NCBI GenBank assembly: GCA_026392035.1
Contig: JAPLCX010000084.1
Span: forward strand, 1 to 43,351
Reading direction: 5' to 3'
Source: Candidatus Auribacterota bacterium
GTDB lineage: Bacteria; Auribacterota; Tritonobacteria; UBA1439
Length of the DNA stretch: 43,351 bases
Part shown: positions 23,299 through 32,364 of the stretch, piece after piece
Position numbering within the stretch: position 1 is the first letter of the stretch
Layout of the letters: every line of letters begins with the position of its first letter
Program-made: the position numbers and the translations under genes
Notes under the pieces: generated by a model
What the model saw: the letters and a program-made list of their open reading frames with translations, nothing else
Told to the model about the DNA's origin: nothing
The model's database searches: none

Positions 23299-25689
23299 AT
23301 GAGCACAACGAGATGGGCAAGAGCGTCCTGTTATCTCATTGCCGTTATTTTGCCCGCATTCCTGTGTGCCCAGGAAACGCCCGTGCTTCCGGCAGGTGCA
23401 GCGGCTCAACAGGTTGGGGGGGCCGCCGCACCGGTCGGGGGAGAGAAGGCGATATCGCTCACACCTGGACCCGTGGATCCGGTGAAAGGGGCTCCTCCGA
23501 CAGCCGAGGGGCGGGTCACAGTTAATTTAAAAGATGCCGACCTCCATAACATTCTCCACACCTTCTCCCTCCGCTATGGAGCAGTCATCGTTGCCGATCC
23601 CGGCGTGAAGGGGAAGGTCACGGTGAGCCTGACGGATGTCCCCTGGGAAACAGCCCTGAAGCAGATTGTGGAGTCATGCGGCTATTCCTGCGTTAAAGAG
23701 GGCAAAGTGTGCCGCGTGACCTCACGGCCTCCGCCGGGGGCAGGGAGTGCGGAAATATCCGCGGGGAGCACAGGCATGGCGACGCCGCTCCCCGCAGGCG
23801 CGGTGACGCCGGTACCCCAGGCCTCGGCTGAGACCGGCGCGGGTCGCGCGCCGGCGAGCGGCCCATTGCCGGTAGCTTCTCCGGGAGCAGCGGCTCCACC
23901 CATCCCCTCAGAAGGAGAGATGGGAGGAGAAGAGGTGAAGGGCGCGCCATCTGCCGCCGCGGTTGCAGAGCAAGCCCCGCCAGCGCAGGCGACACCTGCC
24001 GGCGGAGCACTGCCGCAGACCCCTGCGACAGGCGCGGCCCCCCCCGCCGCAACACCCACGGCCGCGGTTGGAGTCGAACCGACAACTGGAAGGCCTGTCG
24101 AAGGGCGGATTTCCGCCGAGAAGTTCCCGTCAGCGCCGGGGCGGGTTACCTTTGACTTCAAGGATGCGGACATCGTCAATATCCTCAGGATATTCTCGAC
24201 CCGCTACGGGATAAATATCGTTGCCGGCCCGGAGGTCCAGGGGAAGGTTACGATACGGCTGGTGGATGTTCCCTGGGCGACCGCCCTGAAATTGATTCTT
24301 GAGTCCAATAATTACTCATACGTCAAGCAGAATAACGTGGTTCGCGTGATCTCCCGCGATCAGCTCGATAAAGAGCCGCTGGAGACCCAGGTCTTTCCGC
24401 TGAGTTACGCGCGGGCGACCGAGGTGATCAATTCCATCACCCATCTGCTCACCCCCGCCCGGGGCCAGGTCAAGCCCGATGACCGGAGCAATACGCTCGT
24501 GGTGACCGATACACCGGGAAAACTGACGCAGATTGAGGGGATCGTCAACCGCCTCGACCGGCGCACCCCGCAGGTTCTCATCGAGACCCGGATCCTGGAA
24601 CTCAGGGATGACTTTAATGAGAACATAGGAATCAACTGGGTTTCGCTCAAGGGCTACAGCGTCACCTTCGGCCCTCCCGAGGGAGAGGGTATGTTTACGT
24701 ACAAGCGCGAGGCGATATCAGCGAAAGAGGACAGCAGCGCGGATATATTCAGTGATATCACCACGACGACTGGCACGAATACCTCCACTACGGGAAAGAG
24801 TAAAACCGGCACGACGACGATCTCCACCTCCGGCGGGACCAGCGGCACGGACATCACCAATACCAGCACCTCCGCCAGTTCGAAAGAGAACACTACCGAG
24901 CGTGTCAAGCAGTCGGGGACGACGGGGATCAAAAACCTGGGGGATCTTGGCTCGCAAGATACGGCCATTGACCAAAAAGGCTCCCGCGTGACGACGACGA
25001 CGCTCACACAGGCGGTGCTCACGCCCGACAATTTCCAACTCACCCTGAGTTTTCTCCAGGATCAGACCGACGCGAATCTTATCTCTCATCCCAAGCTGGT
25101 GACCGCCGATAACAAAGAGTCTTCCATCAAAGTGACTGAGCAGTGGCCCATACCCAAATTCACGCTCAACAGCCAGACGGGCAGCTATGACATCACGGGT
25201 TTCGAGTACAAGGACATCGGCATTATCCTCAAGGTGAAGCCCCATGTGAATGAGGACGATTTCATCAACATGTCAGTCAGCCCGGAGGTGAGTGATATCT
25301 CTGATACAACCACGTTCGGCGGGGCAATAGGCGCAACCCTGCCGATCATCCAGACGCGCACGGCGACGACCGATGTGCTGATAAAAAACGGGCAGACGCT
25401 CGCCATCGGCGGGCTGATGACCGAGTCTGAAACAGCTCTCGTGAACAAGGTCCCCCTGCTCGGCGACATTCCGATCATGGGGCCCTATATCTTTACGAGT
25501 TCCTCTAAGACGATTGTCAACCGCAATCTCCTCATCTTTGTCACGGCCAGCGTCGTCAGTGAGGAGAACAAGGACAATCTCTGGGTCGGGCAGAGAGAGG
25601 ATCAGGCCAGGCGCCTGAATCTCCCGCGGACGAAATGGTGGGAGCCGAAGAAGCTCCGCCACGGCCTTGGCTCCACGTCGGGGTATTGA
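23299..25689 (+). CDS. pilQ: Type IV pilus secretin PilQ
   Basis: PilQ forms the outer-membrane ring through which the pilus leaves. The 796-residue precursor starts with a signal peptide (ending near CAQ, residue 25). Two copies of the STN/N0-like domain follow (about 74-137 and 283-351), recognisable by RVTVNLKDADLHNILHTFS and RVTFDFKDADIVNILRIFS; they are separated by a Pro/Ala-rich linker of about 140 residues. Next are an N1 domain (VFPLSYARATEVINSI) and the secretin domain with VPLLGDIPIMGPYIF. A Ser/Thr-rich stretch (about 478-546) sits inside the secretin domain. The ATG follows the PilP stop by two bases, so the genes are co-translated. Confidence 0.93.
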   Translation: MSTTRWARASCYLIAVILPAFLCAQETPVLPAGAAAQQVGGAAAPVGGEKAISLTPGPVDPVKGAPPTAEGRVTVNLKDADLHNILHTFSLRYGAVIVADPGVKGKVTVSLTDVPWETALKQIVESCGYSCVKEGKVCRVTSRPPPGAGSAEISAGSTGMATPLPAGAVTPVPQASAETGAGRAPASGPLPVASPGAAAPPIPSEGEMGGEEVKGAPSAAAVAEQAPPAQATPAGGALPQTPATGAAPPAATPTAAVGVEPTTGRPVEGRISAEKFPSAPGRVTFDFKDADIVNILRIFSTRYGINIVAGPEVQGKVTIRLVDVPWATALKLILESNNYSYVKQNNVVRVISRDQLDKEPLETQVFPLSYARATEVINSITHLLTPARGQVKPDDRSNTLVVTDTPGKLTQIEGIVNRLDRRTPQVLIETRILELRDDFNENIGINWVSLKGYSVTFGPPEGEGMFTYKREAISAKEDSSADIFSDITTTTGTNTSTTGKSKTGTTTISTSGGTSGTDITNTSTSASSKENTTERVKQSGTTGIKNLGDLGSQDTAIDQKGSRVTTTTLTQAVLTPDNFQLTLSFLQDQTDANLISHPKLVTADNKESSIKVTEQWPIPKFTLNSQTGSYDITGFEYKDIGIILKVKPHVNEDDFINMSVSPEVSDISDTTTFGGAIGATLPIIQTRTATTDVLIKNGQTLAIGGLMTESETALVNKVPLLGDIPIMGPYIFTSSSKTIVNRNLLIFVTASVVSEENKDNLWVGQREDQARRLNLPRTKWWEPKKLRHGLGSTSGY

Positions 25690-25699
25690 AGAAACAGCA

Positions 25700-25925
25700 G
25701 AAGGTGTAACGTGTAAGGCATAAAGAATAGAGTGCATTATGCTTTAGAATCTACACTTTCAAGCTTACGCCGTAGCCCAAAATGGCGGATAACCGATTAA
25801 TATCTTCACCAACTGGGTGCGCGTAATTAAGAAATGGTGATTCTGTAGGGGCTTGATTTATCAAACCCGTTACGCGGGTCGGATGAATCTGACCCCTACA
25901 AGTCCGCCATTTCGGGCGTAGCTAG
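25700..25925. repeat. Nested palindromes between pilQ and the surface protein gene
   Basis: At 25705-25762 GTGTAAGGCATAAAG faces ATGCTTTAGAATCTACAC. At 25768-25917 TAGCCCAAAATGGCGGA is answered by TCCGCCATTTCGGGCGTA. Inside it CTGTAGGGGCTTGATTTATC faces GGATGAATCTGACCCCTACA (25844-25900). The GTAGGGGC pattern recurs in shorter form at 31243-31274. No gene is seen in the 25690-25983 gap. Confidence 0.7.
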
Positions 25926-25929
25926 AGCC

Positions 25930-25958
25930 TTGACGATGCTCAGATTCTGTGGTATATT
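25930..25958 (+). promoter_or_regulatory. Sigma-70-type promoter of the surface protein gene
   Basis: TTGACG (5/6) and TATATT (5/6) are separated by exactly 17 bases. Transcription would start near 25965, giving a leader of about 20 bases with GAGGAG before the ATG pair at 25984/25987. The gene therefore seems to be expressed independently of pilQ. Confidence 0.65.
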
Positions 25959-25983
25959 TGTGGCGGCTTCTTAGAGGAGTGCG

Positions 25984-28900
25984 ATGATGCGACTGCGATA
26001 TGCCATTTCGGCCATTCCCCTGCTGTTCCTCCTGCCCCTCTCGCTGAAGGCCCAGACGATAGTGCACGGACAGACTCTCTATGGATCTGTCAACTGGACA
26101 TCCTCCATGAATCCAATCATCGTCACAGGTGATATTACCATCGATGAGGGTGCGACGCTCACTATAGGTCCGGGCTGCGATATCAGGTTCCAGGAAAACA
26201 AGGACGACACGAAGTGGGGATGGGATAAAAAGCGCAGCGAAATAATCGTCCGCGGAACCCTCGATATCAGCGGCACCCCATCCGAACTCGTGATGCTCAC
26301 GAGCACCGGGACCGGGCCACAGGGCTGGTTTGGGATAATTTTCTCCGAAAATACGGCAACGGGTACCATCCAGTACTGCAATATAGATCACAGCGTGTAC
26401 GGCATAAATTTCACGGCGTGCGACGGCCCTCTTTACGGCGGTACGGCGCCGGTTGTCTCCAACTGCATGATCAATGATGTGTCAGTTGGCATGCTTTTTG
26501 ATGACGATTCCTCTCCCTCGATCACTACCTCCACGATAATAAATGCGGCCATCGGCTTTGTGTGTATGTCTGACAGCGCCCCCGCGATCACGAACTGCAA
26601 TACGGGGTTCTTGGCGGGGAATAAAATGGCCGTGTATGCGACAGAGGGCGCGCAACCGACATTCACCGGCTGCGCGTTCGCCTCAGGCTCCGTTGACCTC
26701 GATATGTATAGCGATGTGATCATGCGCGACAGCACCATATCGGACACGGCTAACGGCATCATCGGCCACGAATCAAGAGAGGTGGGTTCAGCGAAAGTCG
26801 TTTCGCACTGTCGCATGACTGTTGATAACTGCAATATCATCGGCCTGGGGGATGAGGGGAACGGTATAGAATGGGACGACAACCTCGATGTGCTCAAGGT
26901 CGAGTATTCACGGCTCGGGGGTTTTACTCAGATCGTCTGGCCGCGATGGGGCAGTATCGATCCGCAGGCGGGCATCGATCACATGATAGGCCCGCGCTTC
27001 AGCCCGCCTGACCCCAGGAGCGGTGAATGCACGGCGGGGAGCAACGTGACACTGGTCGATTCGACGGTAGATTTTGTGGAGTTGGGCGCGTATGTCGGGA
27101 TGGCCATCTATAATTACACCGACAAGAGCTCCGGAACGGTGACAGGTATTGTCACGACCTATACCACGAATGACACTCTTCAGATCGCCGGCGGAATGAT
27201 CGGTGGCGCGGTGAATAACCCGGGGGACATCTACTACTTCTCCCCGCAGGCCGAGCCTGTTCTTGGTTTCTGTACGGCTAATGGGGGAAATACGTACATT
27301 ATTGATGACACGGTCAACTTTGTATCGCTGGGTGCGTATGACGGGATGATCGTCACCAATGAAACTGACAAGAGCACCGGCACCGTTATCGGCATCATCT
27401 CGATGCCATCCTCTACTCCTGAAACATATAACGCGCTTGAGACCTCTGGGATGAGCGGCGGAATGACGAACGATGAGGGTGATATATACTCATTCACACC
27501 GTCGGTGGCGGATCGGGGGGACTACAATAACATCGATTTGGGCGACCTCTTTCTGGACCCCGCCAACCCCTTCAGGAACTGGCCTCCATGGTATGTCGCG
27601 CAAGCCGATTACAGCGATGGGCAGAATGAATTTTACGGTGTCCAGGATCCTGGCTGCCTCTTCAACATCAACATGGAGCAGGGCAGCAATCAGCCTCCAA
27701 ACCTCTACCAGCTCGAGGTATGGGCGGAGGGGAACTGGTGGCTGACGACGAACGGCACCGTGATCGGCCGGTACATCTGGGATTACTACGATTCGCACTA
27801 CCTCGGCGCCGTGTGGAATTTACCCCACCGGACCCCTGATAAGAAGAGGACCTACTCTGCTTCCGGGACGATAGTGGACACTATCGGTGACCCCGCAGCG
27901 GGGGTGAGGGTTTCGGCGGATATCAGCACTCACTCCGAGTTCCCGGGAGTGCACACGGTGCTTGCGGCTATCACTGACGAATATGGTTACTATACAATCT
28001 ATGGCCTCCTCCCGAGCGGGACCCCGTATTCCATTATCCCCCAGAGGCTCGGATATACGTTCACCCCTCCCTCCAGGACGGTGACCATCGATCTATGGAA
28101 TCCGTCTGATATTACGGGACAGGATTTCACCACCGTGCTTCCGGCTCCGGTCATTACAAGCGTGGGCCGGCAAGACGGCGCCGATGGAGCCGACTACGGC
28201 CTGCCGGGAAGGAAGAATTGGGGGGTCCGGAGCCAGACAACCGATATCGTCGTCGCGGGGATCCTTTTCAGGCAGACACCTGCCATTTTCCTGAGGGGGC
28301 CTCTCCCATCGAGCAGTGACACGGCATGCTCAAATACAACCTTTGTCACCGCCACCAATCTCACGGCAACTGTTCCCGCCGGCATGGCGCCCGGCGATTA
28401 CGCGGTGCGGGTGGTCAACCCCGACGGCCAGGAGAATATCTGGGGTAGCGCGAGCGTTCCCGGGTTTACCATTGTCAGACAGCTCGCGCCGTACGTCACC
28501 GGCATCGGCCCGAACCCGATCTCCAGCGCATTCTCCGGAGATCTGACGGTGTCCGGCAAGAATTTTCAATCAGGGTGCAACCTTCTCATTGGCGGCTATA
28601 CATGGCCGGGGCTCACGCCGGGAGGCGAGGGGACGAGCCTCACGGTCACCTATGATTCTGGCGCGCTTTCGGCTGGAACCTATGCCGTTATCGTCACCAA
28701 TCCTGATGAGCAGAGCTCCAATACTGATGTCACATTCACAGTAAATAGCCCTCCACCGACTATAACTCCGCTTCCGACAATCACGCCCACACCCGGCCCG
28801 CCCACGCCCACTCCCGGCCCGCCCACGCCCATCCCGAAGTATCCGCGGATCCAGCCGATCACTAACGCCGCGAGCTACAGGAGGGGGGAGACTCTCGCGC

Positions 28901-29214
28901 TGAGTGTTGGAATGTGGCCTGATAGCACTAATGCGTTCCACAATCTCGGCGACCTTTACATCGCCGTGCGCACGCCCAATGGCACCTTGCTGTTTCTGTC
29001 AAAGGGCCGGTGGAAGAGATCGTCAGCGGCCGTTTATAAAGAGCTGGTGATAGGTGTCTACAGCTCGCTCCCCTTGGGCTCTTTTAAGATCGGCGGGTCG
29101 TTCCCCTCCGGCACCTACACTGTCTACGGTGTGCTGAATACATCGGGGACCTCGGTGTTCAACCCCAGAAACTGGCGCTCCGGCCTCGGCTCCAGATCAT
29201 TCACGATTCAATAA
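25984..29214 (+). CDS. Large secreted beta-helix / TIG-domain surface protein
   Basis: The 1076-residue protein has a signal peptide (ending near KAQ, residue 24). It then has a right-handed beta-helix region (about 30-330) with repeated short strands and turn Asn/Cys patterns. Two copies of a module follow (about 348-420 and 426-505), each with DFVxLGAYxGM and TDKSxGTVxGI ending GDIYxF. After these come a carboxypeptidase-regulatory-like domain (about 623-705, SGTIVDTIGDPAAGVRVSAD), two TIG-like domains (about 720-920), a Pro/Thr linker built of TPTPGPP repeats (about 922-952) and a C-terminal beta domain. It is probably an exported surface or periplasmic protein. No catalytic residues are recognised. 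The location after pilQ suggests, but does not prove, a link to the pilus. Either ATG (25984 or 25987) could start it. Confidence 0.8.
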   Translation: MMRLRYAISAIPLLFLLPLSLKAQTIVHGQTLYGSVNWTSSMNPIIVTGDITIDEGATLTIGPGCDIRFQENKDDTKWGWDKKRSEIIVRGTLDISGTPSELVMLTSTGTGPQGWFGIIFSENTATGTIQYCNIDHSVYGINFTACDGPLYGGTAPVVSNCMINDVSVGMLFDDDSSPSITTSTIINAAIGFVCMSDSAPAITNCNTGFLAGNKMAVYATEGAQPTFTGCAFASGSVDLDMYSDVIMRDSTISDTANGIIGHESREVGSAKVVSHCRMTVDNCNIIGLGDEGNGIEWDDNLDVLKVEYSRLGGFTQIVWPRWGSIDPQAGIDHMIGPRFSPPDPRSGECTAGSNVTLVDSTVDFVELGAYVGMAIYNYTDKSSGTVTGIVTTYTTNDTLQIAGGMIGGAVNNPGDIYYFSPQAEPVLGFCTANGGNTYIIDDTVNFVSLGAYDGMIVTNETDKSTGTVIGIISMPSSTPETYNALETSGMSGGMTNDEGDIYSFTPSVADRGDYNNIDLGDLFLDPANPFRNWPPWYVAQADYSDGQNEFYGVQDPGCLFNINMEQGSNQPPNLYQLEVWAEGNWWLTTNGTVIGRYIWDYYDSHYLGAVWNLPHRTPDKKRTYSASGTIVDTIGDPAAGVRVSADISTHSEFPGVHTVLAAITDEYGYYTIYGLLPSGTPYSIIPQRLGYTFTPPSRTVTIDLWNPSDITGQDFTTVLPAPVITSVGRQDGADGADYGLPGRKNWGVRSQTTDIVVAGILFRQTPAIFLRGPLPSSSDTACSNTTFVTATNLTATVPAGMAPGDYAVRVVNPDGQENIWGSASVPGFTIVRQLAPYVTGIGPNPISSAFSGDLTVSGKNFQSGCNLLIGGYTWPGLTPGGEGTSLTVTYDSGALSAGTYAVIVTNPDEQSSNTDVTFTVNSPPPTITPLPTITPTPGPPTPTPGPPTPIPKYPRIQPITNAASYRRGETLALSVGMWPDSTNAFHNLGDLYIAVRTPNGTLLFLSKGRWKRSSAAVYKELVIGVYSSLPLGSFKIGGSFPSGTYTVYGVLNTSGTSVFNPRNWRSGLGSRSFTIQ

Positions 29215-29647
29215 GGATGGCCCCTCCTTCATCAGGTCCGGCACCTTGCTCTCCACAGGCCTCCGCCTCACGCGCATTGGTTGTCTTTGGCGCCCCACAG
29301 AACGCATCCGTTTAAGGTGCAGCTTCTCTCGGCGTGTGTTATAGACCCGAGATCGTTTCTAATTCGAGGTTTGTAAACGGCAGCATTTGATTCTCATTTA
29401 TCTTCTGGGACTTGTGTTTTGTCATTTGGTGTTTGTCATTTGGTATTGTGGATTTGGGATTTGACATTTGGGATTTGGGATTTGGGATTTAAGAGGTGGG
29501 TCTTTCTCCGTTGTCTTGCTGATGACCCTGTGCTATAAGTATAGGGGCCGCGATGCCGGGGCAGGAAAGCGCCGGTGCGGGCGTCTCGAGCTGAATGATC
29601 CCCTTTGAATTTCTTTGCGTGTGAGAGAAGGCTCCTGGAGCGCTGTG
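29215..29647. repeat. Gene-free region with GGGATTT low-complexity run
   Basis: No gene is supported in these 433 bases. At about 29395-29490 the sequence is built from variants of GTCATTTGGT and GGGATTTGGGATTT words in one direction. Similar words occur at 20022-20047 and, inverted, at 34945-34990 (AAATCCC). The segment 29500-29647 leads into the acyltransferase gene; GGAG at 29637-29640 is its ribosome site. Confidence 0.65.
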
Positions 29648-30562
29648 ATGCTTCTGTATATTGCGTATAATATCGCGCGGTTCGGCATTTCAGTTGTTCC
29701 GCGGCTTGTCTCCGTCTGGATCGCCAGGCGGATCGCGGACATGTGCTTTATGTTCGACGGCCCGGCGCGCCGTGCGGTCATCGCCAATCTCACGCACGTC
29801 CTTTCCGTCACCGGGCGCAAAACCGCGTCGCGGCAGGTCCGCGCGGAGATCATACGTCTCGCCCGGGAGTCGTTTGAAAATTTCGCGGTGCACATTGTCG
29901 ACTTCATGCGCCTGAGCAAGGTGCGCGGCGACATTAAAAAAGGGCTGCTCAAACTCGAGCATATCGAGCGTTTCAGAGAGGCGTTTGCGCGGGGCAGGGG
30001 ATTGATCTCGATCACCGCGCACCTGGGCAACTGGGAGATGGGGGCGGCGGCCACGGCGAGCGAGGGGTTCCCGCTGCACGCGGTCGCGCTCAAGTTCAGG
30101 GATAAGAAGATCGACCGATTCTTTTCACACCTGAGAGACCTGGGCGGCATACGGCTGATCGACTTCAACCATGCGGCGCGCGGATGTTTCCAGGCGATCA
30201 AAAGAAAAGAGATGATCGCTTTTGTGACGGACAGGGATGTGAACGGGAACGGTTACCCCGTAAAATTCTTCGGCAGGCAGATCACCATCCCCAGGGGCCC
30301 CGCTGAGATCGGGGCGCGGAGCGGCGCGCCCATCGTGCCCGCATTCTGCGTGCAGGATAAAAATGGCTGTTTCCGTCTGTGCGTTGAGGAGCCTATCGAG
30401 GCTGATGAGGGCATGCCGATGGACGAGAGGGTAGACCGGATCAACAGGCGCATGGTGGAACTCATGGAGCAGTACATCGCGCGCTATCCGTCACAGTGGT
30501 TCGCATTCTACAAGGTATGGAGTGAGTCCGATGAAGCCGTGCGCGCTGATTCCCGCGTTTAA
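29648..30562 (+). CDS. Lipid A biosynthesis-type lauroyl acyltransferase (LpxL/HtrB family)
   Basis: This 304-residue inner-membrane acyltransferase belongs to the LpxL/LpxM (HtrB) family that adds secondary acyl chains to lipid A from acyl-ACP. The catalytic HX4E motif is HLGNWE with His125 and Glu130. Further family blocks are FVTDRDVNGNGYPVKFFGR and an IPRGPAEIGARSGAPIVPAF segment near the binding groove. The ATG at 29648 has GGAG seven bases upstream; the frame is open to a TTG at 29615. It overlaps the following glycosyltransferase gene by 32 bases, so both are probably one unit. Which acyl transfer it performs cannot be told. Confidence 0.85.
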   Translation: MLLYIAYNIARFGISVVPRLVSVWIARRIADMCFMFDGPARRAVIANLTHVLSVTGRKTASRQVRAEIIRLARESFENFAVHIVDFMRLSKVRGDIKKGLLKLEHIERFREAFARGRGLISITAHLGNWEMGAAATASEGFPLHAVALKFRDKKIDRFFSHLRDLGGIRLIDFNHAARGCFQAIKRKEMIAFVTDRDVNGNGYPVKFFGRQITIPRGPAEIGARSGAPIVPAFCVQDKNGCFRLCVEEPIEADEGMPMDERVDRINRRMVELMEQYIARYPSQWFAFYKVWSESDEAVRADSRV

Positions 30563-31229
30563 CGAGGAGGAGCGCATAGGACAGGTAGTTGCCGGCGCCT
30601 CCAGGCATGTGACAAAGGTGATCGTCGTTGACGATGGTTCGGTGGACGGGACGGCGCGCGTCGCCCGTGAGGCGGGCGCCGAGGTGGTGACCCATAGCCG
30701 GAATCTCGGCAAGGGAGCCTCCCTCAGGGATGGTCTGACAAAGGCCTTCGCCGAGGGGTTCGATCCCGTGATCGTGCTCGATGGAGATGCGCAGCATGAC
30801 TGGGATGAGATTCCGCTGTTCCTGGAGGCCGACCGCGGGGGACGGTCGGACATCATCGTGGGTGATCGTATGGGGCGGGCGGAGGGCATGCCACTCATCA
30901 GGTATCTCACCAACAGGGTCACCTCGTTCTTCGTCTCAAAACTCGCGAAGCAGAGGATACCCGACAGCCAGTGCGGATACAGGCTCATCCACAGGAGCGC
31001 GTTTCAGCGCATGGAATTCAGCACGATGCGCTACGATACCGAGGCGGAGATGCTCATAGAGGCCGCGCGTGCCGGGTGCAGGATCGGCTCTATCCCGGTG
31101 AAGACAATCTACGGTTCTGAGAAGAGCAGGATCGATCCCGTGCGAGACACCGTCAGGTTTATTAAATTGGTGATGCGGCATATGAGGAAATCGCCGGTCT
31201 CCGGCAGGAACAGAGCGAGTGATGAATGA
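30531..31229 (+). CDS. GT2 family glycosyltransferase (DPM1/polyprenol-phosphate type)
   Basis: The 232-residue GT-A fold enzyme carries ALIPAFNEEERIGQVV, the nucleotide-binding VVDDGSVDGT and LDGDAQHD, whose acidic residues bind the metal and sugar nucleotide. QCGYRLIHRSAF follows. This matches dolichyl/polyprenol-phosphate mannosyl- or glucosyltransferases, which make lipid-linked sugar donors at the membrane. GT-C membrane glycosyltransferases use such donors, and three GT-C-like genes lie near the pilin in this window; that link is inference. No C-terminal membrane helices are present. GGAG before the ATG at 30531 lies within the preceding gene. Confidence 0.85.
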   Translation: MKPCALIPAFNEEERIGQVVAGASRHVTKVIVVDDGSVDGTARVAREAGAEVVTHSRNLGKGASLRDGLTKAFAEGFDPVIVLDGDAQHDWDEIPLFLEADRGGRSDIIVGDRMGRAEGMPLIRYLTNRVTSFFVSKLAKQRIPDSQCGYRLIHRSAFQRMEFSTMRYDTEAEMLIEAARAGCRIGSIPVKTIYGSEKSRIDPVRDTVRFIKLVMRHMRKSPVSGRNRASDE

Positions 31230-31240
31230 GGCGGGGGGCA

Positions 31241-31278
31241 CCCTGTAGCTTACCCTTTAGGGTGAGCCCTACAGTTAT
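31241..31278. repeat. CTGTAG palindrome between the GT2 gene and pcm
   Basis: CTGTAGCTTACCCT, a TTA loop and AGGGTGAGCCCTACAG fold into a near-perfect hairpin. It belongs to the GTAGGGGC family also seen at 25844-25900. There is no T-run directly after it, so a terminator role is uncertain. Confidence 0.6.
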
Positions 31279-31306
31279 GGATAACTTTTAGGTCGCTCAT
31301 ACGGCA

Positions 31307-31960
31307 ATGGACGAAAAAGAATTCAAGCAGCAACGCGAGCTGATGGTTGAGCAGCAACTCACGCCGCGCGGCATCTGTAATCCTGAGGTGGTGCGCGCCT
31401 TCATGAGTGTGCCGCGGCATCGTTTTCTGGGAGCGGCGCTCCAGCATTCGGCCTACGCAGACCACCCCCTGCCGATCGGGGAAGGACAAACCATCTCCCA
31501 GCCCTACATGGTCGCGCTGATGACGCAGTGTCTTGGCCTCGCGGCGAGCGACCGCGCCCTTGAGATCGGGACTGGTTCAGGTTACCAGACTTCGATCCTC
31601 GCGACGATTGCGGCGGAGGTGTTCACGGTCGAGAGGGTTGCACCGCTCGCAAAAAAAGCCGAGTCAATACTGAAGGAACTGGGGTATAATAACGTCCATT
31701 TCCTCGTGGGTGATGGGACGAGGGGATGGCCCGAGGAGGCTCCATTTGACGGGATCGTGGTCACCGCGGGCGCGCCTCGGATCCCTGAGCCCCTCGTCGC
31801 GCAGCTCGCCGAGGGGGGCAGGTTGGTGATCCCGGTGGGGGGTGGGTGGTCGCAGGAATTGATGATCGTGCGGAAGGTGAAGGGGAAGATAGAGGAGGAA
31901 CCTGTCTGCGGGTGCGTCTTCGTGCCGCTCCTGGGGGAGTTCGGATGGAAACAGGATTAA
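31307..31960 (+). CDS. pcm: Protein-L-isoaspartate O-methyltransferase
   Basis: This 217-residue cytoplasmic enzyme methylates isoaspartyl residues in damaged proteins using S-adenosylmethionine. Family blocks are MVEQQLTPRGI, VPRHRFL near residue 40, AYADHPLPIGEGQTISQPY, the SAM-binding LEIGTGSGYQTS (from about residue 85) and GIVVTAGAPRIPEPL. Length matches the family. A clear Shine-Dalgarno is not seen near the ATG (AGGT lies about 17 bases before). It stands alone between two repeat-containing gaps. Confidence 0.93.
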   Translation: MDEKEFKQQRELMVEQQLTPRGICNPEVVRAFMSVPRHRFLGAALQHSAYADHPLPIGEGQTISQPYMVALMTQCLGLAASDRALEIGTGSGYQTSILATIAAEVFTVERVAPLAKKAESILKELGYNNVHFLVGDGTRGWPEEAPFDGIVVTAGAPRIPEPLVAQLAEGGRLVIPVGGGWSQELMIVRKVKGKIEEEPVCGCVFVPLLGEFGWKQD

Positions 31961-32364
31961 GAATTAAGGTTCTCTTCCAAGCTGTGTGGGTTTGATTTTG
32001 TAAAGCAATCAAGAATATGTGAGCTCACCCAATTATGGAAACTAACCTTCGCAACGCCTTTTTGTTGTTATCCCCTCTCCCCCAGGAGGGAGAGGGTGGG
32101 GTGAGGGGGAAATACAGCCAAAAGCTCAAAGCGGAAAGCGTAAGGTATGCTCGCTTTCAACTTTCAACTGTAGTTCACACCCCCACCGAACCTTCCCTCG
32201 GCTTCGCTCGGGACAAGCTCCCCGTCAGAGGGGGAGGAATTTACGTGATTTACCCACACAAAACGGAAGAGAACCAGAATTAAGCACTAAGGATTAAGCA
32301 TATTTGGATTAATGCACATAGAGAAGCTTATTGCTTAATCCTTAGCGCTGCCAAAAGGAGAATC
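31961..32364. repeat. Repeat-rich gap between pcm and the YqaA-type gene
   Basis: No real gene is present; the 82-codon frame at 32035-32283 translates repeats. Seen here: a CCCTCTCCC/GGGAGAGGG hairpin with GGGGTGAGGGG (32071-32109); TTTCAACTTTCAACTGTAGT (32155-32174); CTTCCCTCGGCTTCGCTCGG (32192-32211), which matches the insert in pilM; and the inverted pair AGCACTAAGGATTAAGCA (32281-32300) / TGCTTAATCCTTAGCGCT (about 32333-32350). AAAGGAG at about 32353 serves the next gene. Confidence 0.7.

Noticed and set aside
29395-29490. CRISPR-like array
   Set aside because: The repeated words are short, overlapping and irregular; no unique spacers of constant length and no cas genes are present.
32035-32283. 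82-codon + strand frame with PLPQEGEGGVRG
   Set aside because: The sequence is a translation of CCCTCTCCC and AACTGTAGT repeats; no protein-like conservation is recognisable.
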